Shown in pieces: positions 59,509 to 64,000 of a stretch of DNA of 64,000 bases. This stretch comes from CAIZGX01 sp044239865 (GTDB taxonomy: Bacteria > Bacteroidota > Bacteroidia > Flavobacteriales_D > Sanyastnellaceae): contig JBIIAO010000001.1 in assembly GCA_044239865.1 (NCBI GenBank), forward strand, positions 372,001-436,000. The letters run 5' to 3'. Both the position numbers and the translations under genes were made by a program. Below the pieces are notes generated by a model. That model did no database searches, had not been told where the DNA came from, and saw only the letters and a list, made by a program, of their open reading frames with translations. Numbering within the stretch: the first letter of the stretch is position 1; each line of letters begins with the position of its first letter.

Positions 59509-60534
59509 ATGTTAAAATGCACATTGAATAGCGATGAGCTCGCAAAGGCCAAAGCAATAGTAGACGGTTCAAAGAATATAGTTATTTCAACCCACATCTC
59601 TCCAGATGGCGATGCCATTGGTTCTTCCTGCGCTATGGCGCAGATGCTGGTTAAGTTGGGTAAGAATGTTACAATAATTCTTCCCGATAATGCGCCTGCT
59701 TATCTGAGTTGGTTGAATGGCAATGAATACGTCGTTGTATGCAAAGAGGAGAGCGAAGAAACAGCAAAGCGCATTCAAGAGGCGGATGCGATATTCATCT
59801 TAGACTACAACCACTTGGGAAGAATAGGTGAGGCGGTAAAGAAAATGCTCGAGGCGCAAATGGGGGTGAAGCCATTTATTCTAATCGACCATCACGAGCA
59901 ACCCGCTACTTTTCCTGAAGTCGTTTATTCAGATACAAGTATTTGCAGCACATGTGAAATGGTTTTTCATTTTGCTGGCGCAATGAATTGGTTGGAACTT
60001 ATTGATGTGCCAACAGCACAAGCCATTTACTGCGGAATTATGACCGACACCATGTCGTTCCGTTTTCCAAGTGTGAGTCCAGAAACGCACGAGATAGCCG
60101 CTTGGCTCATGCGCAAAGGATTGAAGCCACATGTGGTTCATGAAAATGTATTGGATTCGCAACGACTAGATCGCTTGCGTTTAATGGGATATGCACTCTC
60201 TGAATGCATGACTGTTCTGCCTGAATACAAAGCTGCATTCATTGCAATAACAAAAGAGAACATAGATCGCTTTCAACCACAGTCTGGAGATACAGAAGGC
60301 TTGGTGAATATGGCTTTGAGTATTGAGGGGACAACCATTGCGGCGTTCTTCCGTGAGGACGAGGATTGCGTGCGCATTAGCTTTCGAAGCAAAGGAACAC
60401 GCGACGTAAATCAAATGGCTCGCGCTCATTTCAACGGAGGTGGACACAAGAATGCTGCGGGTGCGCGTTTGCATGAGTCGCTTGAACACACTATAGAGAG
60501 GTTTTTAGAGTTACTACAAAAAGGGGAGATATAA
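59509..60534 (+). CDS. nrnA: Bifunctional oligoribonuclease / pAp phosphatase (DHH family)
   Basis: A 341-residue cytosolic phosphoesterase that degrades nano-RNA and 3'-phosphoadenosine 5'-phosphate. It has the DHH-family motifs VISTHISPDGDAIGSS, AIFILDYNHLGRIG, LIDHHEQPATFPEV, YCGIMTDTMSF and the DHHA1 end NGGGHKNAAGARLH. Length is typical. Its stop overlaps the start of the FKBP-type isomerase gene (TAATG), the same pairing seen for gldI in Flavobacterium. Confidence 0.94.
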   Translation: MLKCTLNSDELAKAKAIVDGSKNIVISTHISPDGDAIGSSCAMAQMLVKLGKNVTIILPDNAPAYLSWLNGNEYVVVCKEESEETAKRIQEADAIFILDYNHLGRIGEAVKKMLEAQMGVKPFILIDHHEQPATFPEVVYSDTSICSTCEMVFHFAGAMNWLELIDVPTAQAIYCGIMTDTMSFRFPSVSPETHEIAAWLMRKGLKPHVVHENVLDSQRLDRLRLMGYALSECMTVLPEYKAAFIAITKENIDRFQPQSGDTEGLVNMALSIEGTTIAAFFREDEDCVRISFRSKGTRDVNQMARAHFNGGGHKNAAGARLHESLEHTIERFLELLQKGEI

Positions 60535-61058
60535 TGAAATTCATCTACTTGATTTTGGCATTCATCACAATTCTCATGAGTTGCGATAGCTGCACCAATG
60601 ATAAAAAGGCTGTGCAGCAAATGACACAGGTGCAGATAGATTCTATGCTCATTGCTCAGAATAGAAATTTCCATTTGCAAGAAAAGGAACGGATACAAAA
60701 ATTTGTTTCAGAGAAGCAATGGCCAACAACCATCACTGGAACTGGAATTCATTACTGGATATACGAGCAAGGTGCTGGAGAAACGGTGAAGCCGGAGCAG
60801 GTGGCTATGGTTGAATACGAAGTTTCGTTGCTCGATGGTACTGTAGTATACAAGAGTAAACCCGGTGAAAATGTGCCTGTAAAAATTGGACACGACAATG
60901 TTGAAAGTGGCTTGCACGAAGCGATTCAGCTTTTGCGTAAAGGAGACCGCGCGAAATTTGTGCTGCCTTCTTATCGCGCTTACGGTCTAACAGGAGAAGG
61001 AAAAATCCCAATGAACGCTGTTGTTGTTTACGACATTCGTTTGGTTGAAATTCTCTGA
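60534..61058 (+). CDS. FKBP-type peptidyl-prolyl isomerase lipoprotein, GldI-like
   Basis: A 174-residue lipoprotein; the signal ends ITILMSCDSC. A helical N-terminal part precedes the FKBP domain: KPEQVAMVEYEVSLLDGTVV, VKIGHDNVESGLHEAIQLLR, GDRAKFVLPSYRAYG and a final AVVVYDIRLVEI. GldI is the FKBP-like lipoprotein needed for gliding motility in Flavobacterium, encoded next to a DHH phosphoesterase gene, as here. Some FKBP active-site aromatic residues are not obvious, so catalytic activity is uncertain. It ends two bases before the convergent aldehyde dehydrogenase gene. Confidence 0.8.
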   Translation: MKFIYLILAFITILMSCDSCTNDKKAVQQMTQVQIDSMLIAQNRNFHLQEKERIQKFVSEKQWPTTITGTGIHYWIYEQGAGETVKPEQVAMVEYEVSLLDGTVVYKSKPGENVPVKIGHDNVESGLHEAIQLLRKGDRAKFVLPSYRAYGLTGEGKIPMNAVVVYDIRLVEIL

Positions 61059-61059
61059 A

Positions 61060-62454
61060 TTAAATAATTCTTCTTAAAAGTTTAGCTAGCCATTCTTTAC
61101 GCGCATAGGGTGGATGGACGAGAGAAGTTGAATTGAGAAACCGACTCACATGTACTTCTGATTTTAAATGGCAGAATTCAAGGAATCCATGATAGCCATG
61201 TGAATAGCCCATGCCAGAGAAGTTACTTCCGCCGAAGGGCATGCGCACATCGCTAAGGTGCAGAAATACATCATTAATAGTTACTCCGCCCGCCCAGGTA
61301 TTTCGAGTGATAAACTTTCGTTCGTTTCTGTTGTGTGAAAAAACATAAAGTGCCAAGGGTTTGTCTTTGCTGCGAATAAAGTCTACCGCTTCTTCCATTG
61401 TCTCGTATTCGAATAGGGGAAGTATTGGACCGAATATCTCTTCCTTAAACACTTTCGTTTCTTTCGAAATATTTCCAACAACTGTTAAACCGAACAATCG
61501 TTCGGTTGGTTTGTGTGCTCCCTCAAAGAGAATAGTTCCTCCTGTATTTCGAACTTCTTCAACCATGGATGCGAGTCGCGAATAATGTTTTTCCGAAACA
61601 ATACAAACCACTTCATCTGAATTCAATTGACCATCTATCGTGTATTTTGAATGGTAATGCGTTTTTAAATGCACTGTAAATTCTGTTGACTTGCCCTTTG
61701 GTATCAGAACATAATCGGCAGCTATACAGGTTTGCCCGGCATTGGTATACTTCCCCCAAAGAATTTTTTTCGCAGCATCCTCTAGGTCGAAATCTTTTCC
61801 AATAACAACGGGAGATTTTCCGCCGAGTTCTAAAGTAATGCTCGTTAAATTTTTCGCAGCTGCTGCCATCACTAATTTTCCAACAGCTGGAGAACCAGTA
61901 AAGAAAATATGATTGAAAGGAAGTTCTGTCAATTGTGCCGCAACGCTCCCATCGCCAAGAACTAAAGTCACCTCCTTCGGGAGGAAGGTGTCCTCAATAA
62001 ATTCTTTTAGTGCTTGACTAACTGTTGGTGTGAGTTCGGAAGGTTTGATTACCGAGGTGTTTCCGGCAGCGAGGCATGAAATAAGCGGAGTAAGCGTTAA
62101 TTGAACGGGGTAATTCCAGGGTGAAAGAATGAGGCAAACCCCTTTAGATTCAACGTGAATTTTGTTTGAAGCAAACGGATTGGCAAGATTCATTCCTGGA
62201 TAGGTAATGCGCATCCACTCTCGAAGTTCTCTGCGAACAGCCTTTAGTTCCGCGAAAATGAGAGAGAACTCCATAATGGAAGATTCGAAGGCGTGTTTGT
62301 TCAAGTCCGCCTTCAATGCCAAGGTTAAGGCCGGCTCATGCTTATGTAATCCTTTTTCGAATCTATTCAGTAAATCTATTCGTTCCGAAATGCTGCTGTT
62401 TTTGAAAAGCAATGCATGTTTCTTTTGCAGCTCGAATATTTCCATGTTCAACAT
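61060..62454 (-). CDS. Aldehyde dehydrogenase (class 3-like)
   Basis: A 464-residue NAD(P)-dependent dehydrogenase that oxidises aldehydes to acids. It has LSPWNYPVQLTLTP with the catalytic-site Asn114, the GNTSVIKPSELTP cofactor segment, FFTGSPAVGK, TLELGGKSPVV with the general base Glu209, and TNAGQTCIAADYVL with the nucleophile Cys243. The short length and lack of an N-terminal extension fit the class 3 / fatty-aldehyde type, and the C-terminus is basic and hydrophobic. An alternative ATG three codons later (62445) is possible. The next gene upstream ends 9 bases before it, suggesting cotranscription. Confidence 0.94.
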   Translation of the reverse strand: MLNMEIFELQKKHALLFKNSSISERIDLLNRFEKGLHKHEPALTLALKADLNKHAFESSIMEFSLIFAELKAVRRELREWMRITYPGMNLANPFASNKIHVESKGVCLILSPWNYPVQLTLTPLISCLAAGNTSVIKPSELTPTVSQALKEFIEDTFLPKEVTLVLGDGSVAAQLTELPFNHIFFTGSPAVGKLVMAAAAKNLTSITLELGGKSPVVIGKDFDLEDAAKKILWGKYTNAGQTCIAADYVLIPKGKSTEFTVHLKTHYHSKYTIDGQLNSDEVVCIVSEKHYSRLASMVEEVRNTGGTILFEGAHKPTERLFGLTVVGNISKETKVFKEEIFGPILPLFEYETMEEAVDFIRSKDKPLALYVFSHNRNERKFITRNTWAGGVTINDVFLHLSDVRMPFGGSNFSGMGYSHGYHGFLEFCHLKSEVHVSRFLNSTSLVHPPYARKEWLAKLLRRII

Positions 62455-62463
62455 AATAAAGTG

Positions 62464-63444
62464 TTATTCGTGATCGCGAATTTTTTTCGTTTCGTGTTCT
62501 GTTGGTTCATCTGTGATTTCCTCGTCCTTCAAATACCAATCTTTTAAATTAGGTTGCCCCGCATCTGCCCACGCGCTTAACCAAAGGCTTCCAAGTGAAT
62601 AAACAGCAGAGCGCATTCTTCGTTCAATCTGTCCATTTAAAAGTTTGCTATAGGCCTCTGAGAATTCTCTCGAATAGGTTCGCACTTCAATGTTGTTTCG
62701 CACTTCAAATGCATATTTTTTATCGGAAGGAAATTGTTCGGTTAATTGCGCTTCAAACTTCAACACTGAATCGACTGCGGCGTAACTTTCTTTGAGTCGT
62801 TCCCAAATGAAATGTTGCGGGGCGGAAATGTATTCGGCTTGTCCAACAAAGAAGTCGTATTGTGGAAATTGAATTTCAGGAACGCGACTTTCCCAAAATC
62901 CGTGAATGCCTTTCTGATTTGTTTTTTGTCCGTTGTAGTTGGAAGTGGAATGAAGAGGTACGTGCACATCTCCAACGTAATGGCCTATTTCGGCTGATAG
63001 TCGAAGAACACGATTCACATCTTTTTCTTTGAATGCAATTACCAATTTGGAATAAACGAGATACAAATTCCAAGGAGCAATGCCGTGTGCGCGAAGACTG
63101 TCTTCACCGTATTTGGTAACCGCGTCGTTCCACCGCTCAGGTAAATTCTCAAAAGGAGAAGAAGAATTTTCCGTTATATAACGATCAACATCGAGAAAGT
63201 GACATTCCGCTTCTCCTTTCACGCTGTATCTTCTTTTGTCGGGGTCTACACTGTGATCTATTAAATAGTTCATGTTGTATTTGTAGAATCCGAAAAGTTC
63301 CGGAGGCAACGTGTAAATAGCTAGCTCATTGATCTTCTTGTGTCCGAAGAATCCCCAGTCTAGACAAACATGCGGATCTGGTTCTTTTGAAAAAACGGTC
63401 AAGGGGAAACAAAGTACCAATAATATAAGGGTCTTTGTTTTCAT
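62464..63444 (-). CDS. Zinc-dependent S1/P1 nuclease / phospholipase C-type protein
   Basis: A 326-residue exported protein with a signal peptide (ending LTVFSK). The mature start CLDWGFFGHKKINELAI supplies the N-terminal Trp and a His typical of the trinuclear zinc site of the S1/P1 and phospholipase C fold. Further likely ligands are AECHFLDVDRYI, AEIGHYVGDVHVPLH and KGIHGFWESRVPE. The length and order fit the group annotated as zinc-dependent phospholipase C or S1/P1 nuclease in Bacteroidota. Substrate (lipid or nucleic acid) is not shown. The end is acidic (DEEITDEPTEHETKK). It is followed by the aldehyde dehydrogenase and preceded by comB. Confidence 0.86.
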   Translation of the reverse strand: MKTKTLILLVLCFPLTVFSKEPDPHVCLDWGFFGHKKINELAIYTLPPELFGFYKYNMNYLIDHSVDPDKRRYSVKGEAECHFLDVDRYITENSSSPFENLPERWNDAVTKYGEDSLRAHGIAPWNLYLVYSKLVIAFKEKDVNRVLRLSAEIGHYVGDVHVPLHSTSNYNGQKTNQKGIHGFWESRVPEIQFPQYDFFVGQAEYISAPQHFIWERLKESYAAVDSVLKFEAQLTEQFPSDKKYAFEVRNNIEVRTYSREFSEAYSKLLNGQIERRMRSAVYSLGSLWLSAWADAGQPNLKDWYLKDEEITDEPTEHETKKIRDHE

Positions 63445-63454
63445 GATGATGGAA

Positions 63455-64000
63455 TTACACGTTGTCGATTTCTAATTTCACCAAGCGTCCTTCGCGAAGA
63501 ATAGGAATGCATGGCACAGTATCTAACGTCAGACAATACTTCACATCTTTTTGAATTTTCAACTTCATCAAGCGCTTGCGATGCGAACTTGCACGAAGGA
63601 AGCTGTAAAAATTATCACGCGCTGAGCGGTATAAAAATTTAGCAGAGATGGTGCTGTCTTCGTTCGAAACGAATTTGCGTGTTTCTAAAAGTATGTCTGC
63701 TATTGCACCTGCGCAGATAGTGTCTTCCAAATTCATTTTTTCTTTCCAACCAGAAGCAAGAATGAGAACGTTCTTGTTTTGTGAAATAAGCCAGTTACTG
63801 AGGTAAGTTAGGTTATTCAGACAACCAATCACAACAGTGCTTTTATCCTTGGCAACTTCAATTGCGTTTGTTCCGTTTGTTGTGGTAAGAACAACTGTTT
63901 TTCCAATTAAATCGGGATTCATGAATGCGTAAGGCGAATTTCCAAAATCGAATCCTTCAACCACTTGTCCGTCTCTTTCGGCTGCAGTGATGTATCCCTT
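63455..64000 (-). CDS. comB: 2-phosphosulfolactate phosphatase family protein (N-terminus outside window)
   Basis: The minus-strand frame is open to the window edge; about 182 residues are visible. It includes KGYITAAERDGQVVEGF, FGNSPYAFMNPDLIGKTVVL, TTTNGTNAIEVAKDK, LASGWKEKMNLEDTICAG and a C-terminal VPCIPILREGRLVKLEI. These are ComB-family motifs, including TTNGT and the D-containing 'ED.iCAG'. ComB dephosphorylates phosphosulfolactate in coenzyme M or sulfolactate formation; in Bacteroidota the true substrate may differ. An internal GTG at 63964 is not a real start. It lies 10 bases upstream of the S1/P1-type gene. Confidence 0.87.
   Translation of the reverse strand, partial: KGYITAAERDGQVVEGFDFGNSPYAFMNPDLIGKTVVLTTTNGTNAIEVAKDKSTVVIGCLNNLTYLSNWLISQNKNVLILASGWKEKMNLEDTICAGAIADILLETRKFVSNEDSTISAKFLYRSARDNFYSFLRASSHRKRLMKLKIQKDVKYCLTLDTVPCIPILREGRLVKLEIDNV

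Overview
The window looks like a chromosome segment of a member of the Bacteroidota, most likely Flavobacteriales (Crocinitomicaceae or Schleiferiaceae-like; the family is a guess). The evidence is several proteins with type IX secretion (T9SS) C-terminal sorting domains, a PorP/SprF protein, GldH- and GldI-like lipoproteins, the gene order parA-parB-DUF5683-dapB-lepB-wbqC, TonB receptors with carboxypeptidase-like N-terminal domains, and promoter-like TTG-N17-23-TAnnTTTG elements. I saw no tRNA, rRNA, CRISPR array, transposase or phage gene.

Layout. 1-4.9 kb (minus): parA-parB-DUF5683-dapB-lepB-wbqC housekeeping operon. 5.1-12.8 kb (plus): purine nucleoside phosphorylase, a secreted FG-GAP/ASPIC-UnbV protein, HtpG, and a LemA/TPM-domain cluster. 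12.8-16 kb (plus): a cassette of a His/Cys-rich small exported protein, a TonB receptor and a DUF4625 lipoprotein, possibly for metal uptake. 16-19.8 kb (plus): S41 peptidase, DUF1573 lipoprotein, PrfC. 19.8-30.9 kb (minus): one 11-kb gene for a ~3,690-residue Ig/PKD-repeat surface protein with a type B T9SS sorting domain. 31-34.3 kb: an esterase with a T9SS tail, a ferredoxin reductase/ferredoxin pair, AroQ. 34.3-39.7 kb (minus): a TPR/coiled-coil protein and a three-gene operon of secreted proteins of unknown function. 39.8-45 kb: two FAD oxidoreductases, an AT-hook protein and a fused alpha-beta 2-oxo acid dehydrogenase E1. 45-48.2 kb: a type B T9SS substrate paired with PorP/SprF. 47.8-57.6 kb: a decayed duplication (below). 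57.5-64 kb: ATP-grasp-like protein, Nth, DUF6702 protein, NrnA, GldI-like isomerase, aldehyde dehydrogenase, S1/P1-type hydrolase and partial ComB.

The most unusual feature is the duplication. Bases 47782-50451 are a shrunken copy of 50447-57574. The long copy carries the end of porP, a PQQ-type sugar dehydrogenase, a TonB receptor, a GldH-like lipoprotein, mtaB, an outer-membrane-type protein gene and the end of an ATP-grasp-like gene. The short copy keeps the same order in three collinear blocks (919 vs 919, 552 vs 552 and 1199 vs 1202 bp) separated by two deletions (897 and 3558 bp). Only the outer-membrane-type gene is complete in both copies; the rest are relics. Divergence is mosaic, which suggests gene conversion, late decay, or mixing of two strains.

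Together the region serves cell-envelope and surface biology (T9SS export, gliding-type lipoproteins, TonB uptake, giant adhesin) interleaved with core metabolism, chromosome partitioning, translation and DNA repair. Coordinates of block junctions come from aligning the sequence by eye; percent identities were not computed.
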